The notes under the pieces were generated by a model, which searched no databases, was not told the DNA's origin, and saw nothing but the letters and a program-made list of their open reading frames with translations. From NCBI RefSeq assembly GCF_020404405.1, contig NZ_JAIZDA010000001.1, forward strand, positions 1 through 64,000: 64,000 bases of DNA, given 5' to 3'. This document shows, in pieces, positions 8,866 to 18,169 of the stretch (position 1 is the stretch's first letter; every line of letters starts with the position of its first letter). The position numbers were made by a program, and so were the translations under genes. The stretch comes from Novosphingobium sp. FKTRR1. GTDB taxonomy: Bacteria; Pseudomonadota; Alphaproteobacteria; Sphingomonadales; Sphingomonadaceae.

Positions 8866-8997
8866 GGAGCAGTCTCCAGGACCAATCCCCTGAAGGTACC
8901 CCGAACTGGTTAAGGACTTTTACCTAGATCTTGGTCTGGAGCTTAAAAGGGTTGTGCACTGCAGCATCGGCTTCCCCGACTGGTCCTCGCGCCTCGC

Positions 8998-10686
8998 TCA
9001 CAGCACGATATCGGCCGCGACCAAGGCTGGCCCGCCATCGATCCGGATGGCGAAATCGGCGGTGCCGTTGCCGTCAATATCACCCGACAGCAGCCCGACG
9101 CCCGCGGTCACGACATAACGCAACTCGCCAGCATGCTTTCCGAACGCCGCCGCGCCGATGTATGTAAAGGCATCGTTAGAGGCAGCGGTCAATGTATTGG
9201 CATCGATCAGGTGCAGATCGATCTGGTCGCCCTGGGCATGACTGAAATCGACGATTTCGTCGGCGGTCGTCGCAGTTGTGCCTGAAAAGTCTGTATTCAA
9301 CGCGAACTGGAAACTGTCGGCGCCTGCGCCACCTGTCAGCAGATCCTTGCCCGCGCCGCCGATCAATACGTCATTGCCGCCGCCACCGACCAGCGTGTCA
9401 GTCCCTGCCCCACCATCCAGCGTATTCGCCGCATCGTTGCCGGTCAGTTTGTCGGCTCCTGCTCCACCGATCAGGTTCTCGATGCTGATGAATGAGTCGG
9501 TGCCGCCACCCCCGGTAACTTGCGCTGTGGTAACCGAAAGGCTTGCCGTTATAGCCGTAGTCGCGGCTGCATAGCTTGCCGTATCGGTGCCATCGCCACC
9601 GTTGAGCGTGTTCGCGCCCGCGCCACCGTTCAGAATGTCGTTGCCCGCACCGCCCAGCAGCGTGTCGTTTCCGCCATAACCGTTCAGCGTGTCGTCGCCG
9701 GCTCCTCCGTCGAGCGAGTTGTTCGCGTCGTTGCCATCGATCGTATCGTTGCCCGCACCGCCGATGGCGTTCTCGATCGTGCAGTTGAAGGCGATGCCGA
9801 TGTTCTTGGTGAGGCTGATATCGGCATAGTTCAGCGAGGAATACGCCCCGGCGTGCAGATCGATCGCGCAACCGTTGGTGAACGCGGCCACGCTGAACGT
9901 GTCGGTACCGCCGGCGTCCCAAATCGCCTCGTACGACGGCGCGGTCGGGCTGAAGGCATAGACATCATCCCCCGTGTGATAGGTCATGTTCGCGCCGTAG
10001 ATCTGTTGCACAGCGGCGATGTCATAGACCATCGGCGACTTGATCAGGTACTCGGCGATCTTGGTGGTGGGGTTGTACCACCATACTTTGTCCGGGTCGG
10101 TGTAGGACATGATCGTGTAGCGGCGATTGTCGAGCCCGGAGCCGATCACCGGCGCCTCGAACGGGTGCTTCAGGCCGATCGCATGTCCGATCTCGTGCAT
10201 CATCGCCATGAAGTTGTAGGTGCCGAGCGCGAAGGACTGGCCCATCGACCCCGGCGCGATCCAGATATCGCCGTGCGCGTTGGTTGCGCCATCTGACACC
10301 CCGAGGGCATAGCCCCAGTACCCTGCACCGACTTTCGAGCTGAAGGCAACGCGGATGTCGCCCACTTGTCCGGCGGCGGTCTCGTCAACCTGCTTGAATT
10401 GGATGGCCGCCACATTGGCCCACTTCTGGAAGGCTGCGGTGACTTGCGGGATCTGGGTGGCGGTCAGCGCGCCGGTCTTGCTGGCGGCAGGCTCGGCATA
10501 GCCGGTGACGAACTTGCTGGCGACGCTGTTGGCCCAGGGGAAGCTGTAGCTGACTTGCGTCACGCCCGCGACCTTGGTCGACCAGCCGACGCGGAAGTAG
10601 GCCTGAGAAGGGAGCAAGCCATTGATCGCCGCGTTCGTGCTCAAGGCAATGCGGGCAACTGGTGAGGCGCTGTTGTACAAGGGCAT
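8998..10686 (-). CDS. Serralysin-type RTX metalloprotease (M10)
   Basis: 562 residues. The zinc site HEIGHAIGLKH is at 164-174 and the Met-turn MSYT at 193-196, both diagnostic of peptidase M10/serralysin. Residues about 305-480 hold calcium-binding RTX nonapeptides (GGAGNDTL-like, roughly a dozen), and the C-terminal domain (DEIVDFSHAQGDQIDL) matches the peptidase M10 C-terminal type. There is no Sec signal, so export by a type I system is expected; no such system is encoded in this window. The GGAGG ribosome-binding site upstream fixes the start at 10686. Confidence 0.93.
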   Translation of the reverse strand: MPLYNSASPVARIALSTNAAINGLLPSQAYFRVGWSTKVAGVTQVSYSFPWANSVASKFVTGYAEPAASKTGALTATQIPQVTAAFQKWANVAAIQFKQVDETAAGQVGDIRVAFSSKVGAGYWGYALGVSDGATNAHGDIWIAPGSMGQSFALGTYNFMAMMHEIGHAIGLKHPFEAPVIGSGLDNRRYTIMSYTDPDKVWWYNPTTKIAEYLIKSPMVYDIAAVQQIYGANMTYHTGDDVYAFSPTAPSYEAIWDAGGTDTFSVAAFTNGCAIDLHAGAYSSLNYADISLTKNIGIAFNCTIENAIGGAGNDTIDGNDANNSLDGGAGDDTLNGYGGNDTLLGGAGNDILNGGAGANTLNGGDGTDTASYAAATTAITASLSVTTAQVTGGGGTDSFISIENLIGGAGADKLTGNDAANTLDGGAGTDTLVGGGGNDVLIGGAGKDLLTGGAGADSFQFALNTDFSGTTATTADEIVDFSHAQGDQIDLHLIDANTLTAASNDAFTYIGAAAFGKHAGELRYVVTAGVGLLSGDIDGNGTADFAIRIDGGPALVAADIVL

Positions 10687-10829
10687 GCAGGTCTTTCCTC
10701 CAGATGGAGTGGTCGCTGCATGTAAAGACAGGGGTCGGTAAAAGTTTGAATAACCCATCCGGCGGCCTGTTGCAGAGGGCCAGCCGGATGGGGATCATCG
10801 CGTCAAAATAAATTAACCATGCGAAATGG

Positions 10830-12242
10830 TCACATGTGGATGGTGCGCCCGAACGCCGAAAGCACCGATTCATGCATGGATTCGCTGATCGTGGGGTGCG
10901 GAAATACTGTGTTGATCAATTCGGCTTCTGTGGTTTCCAAAGTCTTGCCGATAACGAAACCCTGAATCATTTCGGTCACTTCTGCACCAACCATATGCGC
11001 GCCAAGCAGTTCGCCGGTCTTGGCATCGAACACGGTTTTGACGAACCCGTCCGATTCGCCCAGCGCGATGGCCTTGCCGTTGCCGATGAAGGGGAAGTTG
11101 CCGACCTTGATCTCATGGCCCGCTTCCTTGGCCTTTGCTTCGGTCAGCCCGACGCTGGCGATCTGCGGATGGCAATATGTGCAGCCCGGAATGTTCGAGC
11201 GGTCGAGCGGGTGCGGATGGACGTCCTTGTTGCCAAGTTCGGCAGCGATGGCTTCGGCAGTGGTCACGCCTTCGTGGCTGGCCTTGTGCGCCAGCCAGGG
11301 GCCGGGAGTCACGTCGCCGATGGCCCACAGGCCCGGAATGCCCGTACGGCCATAACCATCGACTTGAATGATGCCGCGCTCGGTCTTCACGCCCAGTGCC
11401 TCAAGCCCGATGGCTTCGGTATTGGGCACGATGCCGATGGCGACGATGACATGGCTGTAATCGCCTTCGGTGACCTTGCCGTCCTTGGTCTTGATCTTCG
11501 CCTTGACGCCAGTTGCACCGACGGTCAGCGCCTCGACCCCGGCGCCGGTGAGCACGGTCAGGCCCTGCTTGGTCAGCGACTTTTCAAGGAAGGCCGAAAC
11601 GTCTGCGTCTTCGACCGGCACCACCCGGTCAAGCGCTTCGACAACCGTGACCTTCGAGCCCATGTCATTGTAGAAGCTGGCGAACTCGATGCCGATTGCG
11701 CCCGAGCCGATTACCAGCAGATTGCTCGGCAGTTCCTTGGGCGTCATCGCGTGGCGATAGGTCCACACGCGGTTGCCGTCGGCCGGGGCAAACGGCAGAT
11801 CGCGCGCGCGCGCGCCGGTGGCGACGATGATGTGCTTGGCGGTCAGCGTCTCGGTGCCTTTGTCGCTGGTCACCTCAAGCGTGCCCGGCGCCTTCAGCAC
11901 GCCTGCGCCCATGTGCACGGCGATCTTGTTCTTCTTCATCAGGTGCGTGACGCCCTGATTGAGTTGCTTGGCCACCCCGCGCGAGCGCGCGACTACCGCA
12001 GCGATATCGGCGCTGACGTTGTCGGCGGCCAGACCATAGGCCTTGGCGTGCTTCATCTGGTGGAACACTTCGGCCGAGCGCAGCAGCGCCTTGGTCGGGA
12101 TGCAACCCCAGTTGAGGCAGATACCGCCGAGGTTTTCGCGTTCGACGATGGCGGTCTTGAGGCCCAGTTGCGCGGCACGGATAGCGGCGACATAGCCGCC
12201 GGGGCCCGAGCCAAGGACGATGAGGTCGTACTGTTCAGCCAC
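10830..12242 (-). CDS. lpdA: Dihydrolipoyl dehydrogenase (E3)
   Basis: 470-residue flavoprotein that reoxidises the dihydrolipoyl group of E2 with NAD+. The FAD fold begins GSGPGGYVAA, the redox disulfide motif is GGICLNWGCIPTK (about 39-51), the NAD fold has VIGSGAIGIEF, and the C-terminal interface shows the catalytic His in VFPHPTISE. It lies 108 nt downstream of the pyruvate dehydrogenase E2 gene in the same direction, so it probably serves that complex. It may be shared with the branched-chain complex encoded further right, which has no own E3 in the window. Confidence 0.96.
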   Translation of the reverse strand: MAEQYDLIVLGSGPGGYVAAIRAAQLGLKTAIVERENLGGICLNWGCIPTKALLRSAEVFHQMKHAKAYGLAADNVSADIAAVVARSRGVAKQLNQGVTHLMKKNKIAVHMGAGVLKAPGTLEVTSDKGTETLTAKHIIVATGARARDLPFAPADGNRVWTYRHAMTPKELPSNLLVIGSGAIGIEFASFYNDMGSKVTVVEALDRVVPVEDADVSAFLEKSLTKQGLTVLTGAGVEALTVGATGVKAKIKTKDGKVTEGDYSHVIVAIGIVPNTEAIGLEALGVKTERGIIQVDGYGRTGIPGLWAIGDVTPGPWLAHKASHEGVTTAEAIAAELGNKDVHPHPLDRSNIPGCTYCHPQIASVGLTEAKAKEAGHEIKVGNFPFIGNGKAIALGESDGFVKTVFDAKTGELLGAHMVGAEVTEMIQGFVIGKTLETTEAELINTVFPHPTISESMHESVLSAFGRTIHM

Positions 12243-12350
12243 GCGGATGCTCCTTCACGTCCCCGGCCGGCACGAAATCTGCCGGTCACGGGTTGCAATG
12301 TCTGGCGGAACGGCGCGCGCGGCGCCGCTCCTCAAAGTGACAGTCCCGGC

Positions 12351-13664
12351 TCAGGCCACCAGGCCGAGCGGGTTTTCGACGAGGCCCTTGAACGCCTGCA
12401 TCAGCGCTGCGCCATCCGCTCCGTCGATGGCGCGGTGGTCGAAGCTGCCGGTAACCGACATCACCGTGGCCACGGCCAGCGCGCCATCGACCACATAAGG
12501 GCGCTGCTCGCCCGTGCCGACGGCAAGGATCATCGCCTGCGGCGGATTGATCACGGCATCGAACTGCTTGATCCCGAACATGCCGAGGTTCGACAGGCTG
12601 GCGGTGCCGCCCTGGTATTCCTGCGGTTGCAGCTTGCCCTCACGGGCCTTGCCCGCCAGCGTCTTCATCTCGGTGGCGATGGCCGACACGGACTTGGCCC
12701 CGGCATCCTTGATGATCGGCGTGATCAGCCCGCTGGGCGCCGCGACCGCAACCGAGATGTCGACCCGGCTGAACGTGCGCAGTTCGTCACCGGCAAAGCT
12801 GACGTTGCAGTTGGGCACTTGCACCAGCGCCTTGGCCAAAGCCTTGATCAGCAGGTCGTTGACCGACAGCTTCACGCCCTGCGCTTCCAGCGCCTTGTTC
12901 AACTGGCCGCGCAGCTTCAACAGCGCATCGAGCTGCACGTCCACGGTCAAGTAGATGTGCGGGATGGTCTGCTTGGCTTCGGTCAGGCGGCGCGCGATGG
13001 TCTTGCGCACGTTGTTGAGCTTGGTCGCCTCGTATGGAATGCCGAAGTCGGGCACCGCCGCGGCAACCGGGGCCGGAGCGGGAGCCTGAGCGGCTGCGAC
13101 CGGAGCGACGGCGGCGACGGGCGCTGCAACGGCAACCGGAGCGGGCGCGCTGGTTGCCGACACGGCATCAAGGTCGGCCTTGACAATCCGCCCGTTGGGG
13201 CCGCTGCCCTTCACGCTTGCCAGATCGATGCCCTTGCCAGCAGCGATTCGCTTGGCCAGCGGGCTGGCGACGACGCGGTCGCCACTCGGCGCAGCAGCAG
13301 CGATGGGCGCGGCAACCGGGGCAGGCGCGGCAACGACTGGCGCGGGTGCAGCGGGTACCTCGACGACCTTCGCGGCAGGCGCGGCAGCAACCGGAGCGGG
13401 CGCCGGAGCGGCGGCATCTTCATCTTCGCCCGCGATCGTGGCGATCACGGTGCCGACCTTGACCCCTTCGGTCCCGGCCGCGATGTCGATGGAAACCACC
13501 GTTCCTTCATCGACCGCTTCGAATTCCATCGTCGCCTTGTCGGTCTCGATCTCGGCAAGAATATCGCCCGAAGCCACCTTGTCGCCAGCCTTGACCAGCC
13601 ATTTGGCCAAAGTTCCTTCTTCCATGGTTGGCGAAAGCGCAGGCATCTTGATGGCAATCGGCAT
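12351..13664 (-). CDS. pdhC: Pyruvate dehydrogenase E2 (dihydrolipoamide acetyltransferase)
   Basis: 437 residues. There is one lipoyl domain (residues 1-80, lipoyl Lys in ETDKATMEF), a long Ala/Pro linker, a peripheral subunit-binding domain ([16 protein letters not shown]), a second Ala/Pro linker and the acetyltransferase core with [13 protein letters not shown] carrying the catalytic His. The opening [21 protein letters not shown] is the usual start of the alphaproteobacterial PDH E2. E1 genes are not in the window. lpdA follows it. Confidence 0.95.
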   Translation of the reverse strand: MPIAIKMPALSPTMEEGTLAKWLVKAGDKVASGDILAEIETDKATMEFEAVDEGTVVSIDIAAGTEGVKVGTVIATIAGEDEDAAAPAPAPVAAAPAAKVVEVPAAPAPVVAAPAPVAAPIAAAAPSGDRVVASPLAKRIAAGKGIDLASVKGSGPNGRIVKADLDAVSATSAPAPVAVAAPVAAVAPVAAAQAPAPAPVAAAVPDFGIPYEATKLNNVRKTIARRLTEAKQTIPHIYLTVDVQLDALLKLRGQLNKALEAQGVKLSVNDLLIKALAKALVQVPNCNVSFAGDELRTFSRVDISVAVAAPSGLITPIIKDAGAKSVSAIATEMKTLAGKAREGKLQPQEYQGGTASLSNLGMFGIKQFDAVINPPQAMILAVGTGEQRPYVVDGALAVATVMSVTGSFDHRAIDGADGAALMQAFKGLVENPLGLVA

Positions 13665-13850
13665 GGCGGGTTTTCCGTTCTTCCGGCGGCCTTGGGAAGT
13701 CCCGGCAAGGACTATCGCCAATCCGGCGTTGTGATCCTGCGCATTATAACCGGAAAGGATAGTTTCTAACCAGTCCTGCGCAGCGCCATTTCGCCACGCC
13801 AGCGCCTGTGGTCAAGTGTCTTGGCGCTTGCCCCGCATACGAATTATGCC

Positions 13851-13958
13851 ATGACCCATAACCTGAAGCAAAACTGCCTGAAAAATGACTGCCGGCAAAA
13901 TGACTGCCTGAGGAAAGATTGGGGGCTGCCATGGGACAACGCGTCTATCTCGTACTGA
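13851..13958 (+). CDS. Possible small Cys-repeat ORF overlapping usp
   Basis: A 35-codon frame starting at an ATG at 13851 encodes MTHNLKQNCLKNDCRQNDCL and then about 15 more residues, with successive pentads of the type x-N-D/N-C-x. It runs 28 nt past the start of the stress-protein gene in another frame. The coding repeat comes from direct DNA repeats (aaaatgactgcc at 13882 and 13897). No clear ribosome-binding site precedes it. It may be a leader peptide or only a by-product of the repeats. Confidence 0.25.
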   Translation: MTHNLKQNCLKNDCRQNDCLRKDWGLPWDNASISY

Positions 13959-14389
13959 TGGATGAAAGCGAAGAAGCCCGCCGGGCGCTGCGCTTTGCCG
14001 CGCGCCGCGCGGTGGGGACCGGCGGAACCGTGCACATCCTTGCCCCGGTACCCAAGCAGGACTTCGTCGCGTTCGGTGCCATCCAGGCCACGATCGAGGA
14101 GGAAGCGCGCGAACAGGCCGAACGATTGGTAGCGGTCGCTGCGGGCAACCTCGCCAGCGAATCCGGCCTGACCCCGGTGATCGCGGTCCGGCAGGGTGAT
14201 GGGCCGCAAGTGGTGCGTCAGTATCTGGCCGAACATCCCGAAGTCAGTGCACTGGTGCTGGGCGCGGCATGCGACGGCACGCCCGGTCCGCTGACCGCGC
14301 ACTTCACCGCGCACGCCTGCAACCTGCCGTGCGTGCTGATGATCGTGCCCGGCGGCATCGACGAGGACCGACTCGACGCGGTAAGCTGA
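13931..14389 (+). CDS. Universal stress protein family protein
   Basis: 152 residues with the UspA alpha/beta fold: an initial strand YLVLMDESEEARRALRFA, a mid helix rich in Glu, and the late block SALVLGAACDGTPGPLTAHF, which sits where the nucleotide-binding glycines of UspA lie. The spacing is altered from the classic G-x2-G-x9-G(S/T), so ATP binding is uncertain. The ATG at 13931 was preferred over an upstream TTG in frame. It is a lone plus-strand gene between two minus-strand blocks. Confidence 0.8.
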   Translation: MGQRVYLVLMDESEEARRALRFAARRAVGTGGTVHILAPVPKQDFVAFGAIQATIEEEAREQAERLVAVAAGNLASESGLTPVIAVRQGDGPQVVRQYLAEHPEVSALVLGAACDGTPGPLTAHFTAHACNLPCVLMIVPGGIDEDRLDAVS

Positions 14390-14422
14390 GGCTTCAGGCC
14401 GCGCGGAGTTTGTCCACGCCGC

Positions 14423-16702
14423 CTAGCGCTTGCCCTTACCCTGATGGCGGATGTTGGCGGGGCGGCCGCGTGCGCCAGCGATATACTTGCCCTTCGGCTT
14501 GGGCTTGCCGTCGATCCGCCCGCCGCGCCGTTCGATCCGCTGCACGCCTTCGGCCACATCGACCGGCTCGAACTTCAGCGCACCGGTAAGCGGATTGGCC
14601 TCGGCCAGACGAAGCTTGAGAATCATGCCCATCCCGAATTCCACGCCGCTCAGTTCGCCGACCAGCCGCTGCGCCTTCTCGTCATAACCGAACCGCTCGG
14701 CACCCAGCGTCGAGATCGGCACCAGCCCGTCGCCACCCAGCCCGATGATCGTGGCAAACAACCCGAACTTCTGCACCCCGGTGATGCGCGTGTCGAACAC
14801 CTCGCCCACCCGCGCCGAAAGCCATGCGGCAACATAGCGGTCGATGGTATCGCGCTCGGCTTCCATCGCGCGACGTTCGGTCATGCTGATCGCTTCGCTG
14901 ATGCGCAGCAGGTCGGCGCGATCACGGTCGGCAAGGCCGGTCGTCGGCGGGAGGTCGCCAATGTGCGGACGCGGCTGTTCAAGCCCATAGGCATCGACCA
15001 GCGCACGATGCACGAGAAGGTCCGAGTAGCGGCGGATCGGGCTGGTGAAATGAGCATAGGAGCCCAGCGCCAACCCGAAGTGACCGGCATTGCGCGGTCC
15101 GTAGTACGCTTGCGTCTGGCTGCGCAGCACCGCTTCCATGACCAGCGCCTTCTCGGCCTCGTCGGTCACGTCCTTGAGCATGCGGTTGAACAGGCCCGGC
15201 GTGATCACCTGCCCCATCGCCAGCTTGCGCCCGAAAGTGGCGAGATAGTCCTTCAGCGCGACGAGCTTTTCGCGGCTCGGCGGTTCGTGGATGCGGTAGA
15301 CCACCGGCGCGACCTTGGCCTCAAGCGCCTTGGCCGCCGCCACGTTGGCCGCGATCATGAAGTCCTCGACCACGCGGTGCGCATCGAGCCGCTCGCGCAG
15401 CGCGATTTCGGCAATGCGCCCTTGCTGATCGAGCACGACGCGCCGTTCGGGCAGTTCCAGCTCCAGCGGATCGCGGGCATGGCGCGCCGCTTCCAGCAGC
15501 TTCCACGCGCCCCACAAGTGTTGCAGGTGCGGCAGAGCCTCGCCACTGTCGATCCGCCGCTGTGCCTCTTCATAAGCGATCACTTCGGCGATGTTCACAA
15601 GTGCGCGGGTGAAGCGCCATTCGGTCACGCGGCCCTGCGCGTCGATTTGCAAGTGGCAGGCCATCGCGGCGCGGGTTGCCCCGGCCTTGAGCGAGCAGAC
15701 CTCGGCGCTCAGCACTTCGGGCAGCATCGGCACGACCCGATCAGGGAAATAGACCGAGTTGCCGCGCTTGCGCGCATCACGATCGACCTTGCCGCCGGGG
15801 CGTACGTAGAAGCTGACGTCGGCGATGGCCACGACCGCGCGATAACCGCCTGCACCATCGGGTTCGGCCCAGATCGCGTCATCGTGGTCGCGCGCATCGC
15901 TCGGGTCGATCGCCACGATCGGCAGGTGGCGCAGATCCTCACGGTGGCTTTCGGACAGCGGCAGGGTGGCAGCGGCTTGCGCTTCCTCGATCGCCTCGGG
16001 CGCGAAGGCAAAGGGAATGCCGTGCTTGTGGATCGCGATCAGGCTGAATGCGCGCGGCGCCAGCGGATCGCCCAACACGGCGGTGACCTTCATTCCCGAA
16101 CGGGGGGAACGTCCGGCGGGCTCGGCCAGCACGAGCTGCCCCGCTTCCGCTCCGCCCAGATCGGATACCGGCACCGAATTGCGCACGCGCTTGTCGACCG
16201 GCGCCAACCAGCCCTTGCCCGCGCCATCGAACTCGATCACGCCCAGCAGCTGATCGGCATTGGCCGGCAGCTTCTTCATCGGATGCGCGATCCAGCCCGT
16301 GCCCGCTTCCTCGGTACGCGCCAGCACGCGATCGCCGACCTTGAGCGAGGCTTCGCGGGCGCGGCCTTTCTGCTCCTTCACCCGCACGCGCGGCGGGGGA
16401 ATGCCATCGTCGGGCTGCCAGGCGTCGGGGATGGCCACGGGCTCGCCATCATCGATGTCGACAACCCGCAGCACGGTGACCTTCGCCACGCCGCCCATGC
16501 GGTGAAAGGCGCTGCGATTGCCGTCGATCAGCCCTTCCTCGGCCATGTCCTTCAACAAGGCCTTGAGCGCGATCTTCTCGGTGCCTTTCAGGCCGAAGGC
16601 CTTGGCGATCTCGCGCTTGCCGGCGGGTTCGTCGGCAGCGGCGATGAAATCGAGCACTTGCTGGCGGGTGGGGAGCCCCTGGGGCAGTTTGGTCCGGACC
16701 AT
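14423..16702 (-). CDS. rnr: Ribonuclease R
   Basis: 759-residue 3'-5' exoribonuclease of the RNase II/R family. It has an N-terminal winged-helix region (1-70), cold-shock OB folds, the RNB catalytic domain with the acidic cluster in DPSDARDHDDAIW, the RNB block HFTSPIRRYSDLLVHR, a C-terminal S1 domain (VGEVFDTRITGVQKFGLF) and a basic tail (PKPKGK...). It degrades structured RNA and takes part in rRNA and tmRNA quality control. The start at MVRTKLPQGLPTRQQ matches the family. It lies 81 nt downstream of the M28 peptidase gene. Confidence 0.95.
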   Translation of the reverse strand: MVRTKLPQGLPTRQQVLDFIAAADEPAGKREIAKAFGLKGTEKIALKALLKDMAEEGLIDGNRSAFHRMGGVAKVTVLRVVDIDDGEPVAIPDAWQPDDGIPPPRVRVKEQKGRAREASLKVGDRVLARTEEAGTGWIAHPMKKLPANADQLLGVIEFDGAGKGWLAPVDKRVRNSVPVSDLGGAEAGQLVLAEPAGRSPRSGMKVTAVLGDPLAPRAFSLIAIHKHGIPFAFAPEAIEEAQAAATLPLSESHREDLRHLPIVAIDPSDARDHDDAIWAEPDGAGGYRAVVAIADVSFYVRPGGKVDRDARKRGNSVYFPDRVVPMLPEVLSAEVCSLKAGATRAAMACHLQIDAQGRVTEWRFTRALVNIAEVIAYEEAQRRIDSGEALPHLQHLWGAWKLLEAARHARDPLELELPERRVVLDQQGRIAEIALRERLDAHRVVEDFMIAANVAAAKALEAKVAPVVYRIHEPPSREKLVALKDYLATFGRKLAMGQVITPGLFNRMLKDVTDEAEKALVMEAVLRSQTQAYYGPRNAGHFGLALGSYAHFTSPIRRYSDLLVHRALVDAYGLEQPRPHIGDLPPTTGLADRDRADLLRISEAISMTERRAMEAERDTIDRYVAAWLSARVGEVFDTRITGVQKFGLFATIIGLGGDGLVPISTLGAERFGYDEKAQRLVGELSGVEFGMGMILKLRLAEANPLTGALKFEPVDVAEGVQRIERRGGRIDGKPKPKGKYIAGARGRPANIRHQGKGKR

Positions 16703-16783
16703 CCGTTGTCCTGTGGGCGTTCTGCGGCCGCTTTGCAACCGGCAGCTTGGGTCAGCTCCAATGTCCGCCGGTTGCCGGGCGCG

Positions 16784-18115
16784 TCACTTGTCCGCAGGCA
16801 GCGGGCCGAATGCGCCTCCCGGAACGGCTGACGCGATCGGTCCGCTGGCGCCGTAGGTCGCGCGCGCACGAACCCCGAAAATCCAGTCGTCGCCGCGCAC
16901 CCCGTCAAGCCGCACGTGGGTTTGCGCGGTGTCGGCAACCTTCTCTTCCCAGCCGGGCACGTCGGTACGCCGACGCCACACTTCGTACGCGGCGGCACCG
17001 GGAACCGCCTGCCAGTCGATATCGGTGAACGTCTGGACCGCCGCCTTGGCCGTGGCCACAGGGGGCAACGGCGCCGCCGCCAGCGCCGCCAGACCGCGCA
17101 CGTTCAGCCGCACGACCTTGGTCAGATAGGCAAAGTCCATCCGATCGATGGTGTCTCCGAACGGGCGGCCAGCCTCGCTGCGGACATTCTGGTGCTGGGC
17201 CTCATAGTTCTCGACGCCGACGGTGAAGCGTACCGCCGGGAAGCCCTTGTCCTCGAACGGCAGGTGGTCCCCGCCCCGGCCCATGCGGTCGGCGCGCCAG
17301 ACCTGCCGCACGGCCAAACCCTTGGCGTCCTGCGCGGCAAGCGTTGCCAGCCAGCGGGACAAGTTGCGGCTGGGGCTGTCGTTTTCGCCACCATCGCGGC
17401 GCTGCGCGGCGCGCAAGGCGGCGCTGGCATCGGCGCGCGGCCCCTCGGAAAAGACGCGGACATGCGCATCCTCGACCAGTCCGTCCGAACCGCGCGAATT
17501 GCCGACGATATCGTTGTTGAACACCGCCTTCACCGTCCAGCCTTGTTGCGCGGCATAGTCGGCCAGCAACTTTCCGCCGTAAAGGCCCTGCTCTTCGCCA
17601 GAAAGGACGGCATAGACGATCGTGGTCGGAAACTTGTGCCCGCTCAGCACCCGCGCGGCTTCGAGTACCAGCGCAGTGCCCGAGCCGTCATCGTTCGCCC
17701 CTGGCGCATCCCCCACGGCGTCGAGCGGATCGGAATTGCGGCTGTCGATGTGGCCTTGGACGATGACCACTTCGTTGGGGCGTTCGCTGCCGCGCTGGAT
17801 GGCCACGACATCGACCAGCCGGGTCGACGTGGGCACACGCTCGCCCTGCACCATCGTTTCGGGCAATACGATGTTCAGACATTTGCCGCAGGCATCGCTG
17901 GTCTTGCGCAGTTCGGCTTCGGCCCAGTTGCGCGCCGCGCCGATCCCACGCTTGGGATCGGTCTGCGATGACAGCGTGTGGCGCGTGCCAAAGGCCACAA
18001 GATGCGCAATGTCGGTGCGCAGCCGCGCTTCGGAAATGGCGTCTTCGGGCGCGGCGAGCGCGGGAGTTGCGGCGGCGGCGGCCAGTAGGGCCGCGGTCAG
18101 GACAAGTCGATGCAT
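16784..18115 (-). CDS. Secreted M28 aminopeptidase with C-terminal FnIII-like domain
   Basis: 443 residues with a signal peptide (RLVLTAALLAAAAATPALA). The M28 zinc set is visible: His in QGHIDSRN, Asp in GANDDGSGTAL, Glu pair in SGEEQGLYG, Asp in NNDIVGNSRG and His in RGGDHLPFEDKG. After about residue 345 a beta-rich segment (YEVWRRRTDVPGWEEKVADT, then FGVRARATYG) resembles a fibronectin type III domain. It is a periplasmic or secreted peptidase for peptide scavenging. It is transcribed 54 nt after proS. Confidence 0.9.
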   Translation of the reverse strand: MHRLVLTAALLAAAAATPALAAPEDAISEARLRTDIAHLVAFGTRHTLSSQTDPKRGIGAARNWAEAELRKTSDACGKCLNIVLPETMVQGERVPTSTRLVDVVAIQRGSERPNEVVIVQGHIDSRNSDPLDAVGDAPGANDDGSGTALVLEAARVLSGHKFPTTIVYAVLSGEEQGLYGGKLLADYAAQQGWTVKAVFNNDIVGNSRGSDGLVEDAHVRVFSEGPRADASAALRAAQRRDGGENDSPSRNLSRWLATLAAQDAKGLAVRQVWRADRMGRGGDHLPFEDKGFPAVRFTVGVENYEAQHQNVRSEAGRPFGDTIDRMDFAYLTKVVRLNVRGLAALAAAPLPPVATAKAAVQTFTDIDWQAVPGAAAYEVWRRRTDVPGWEEKVADTAQTHVRLDGVRGDDWIFGVRARATYGASGPIASAVPGGAFGPLPADK

Positions 18116-18169
18116 TGCAAGCACTGTGCCTGCGACTTTACGCCACGGCAAGGTGCCGCCCGCGCATCT

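Noticed and set aside
8556..8885. A 109-codon minus-strand frame through tRNA-Ser
   Set aside because: It runs across the tRNA gene, and its end (DRVGFEPTVSLHPRR) is the usual translation artefact of a tRNA-Ser region.
10836..13769. A 977-codon open frame on the plus strand
   Set aside because: It is fully antisense to lpdA and pdhC, has the His/Arg/Asp-rich composition typical of the mirror frame in GC-rich genes, and shows no family motif.
14444..16831. A 795-codon plus-strand frame
   Set aside because: It is antisense to RNase R, which is complete with RNB and S1 motifs. The frame has no recognisable domain.
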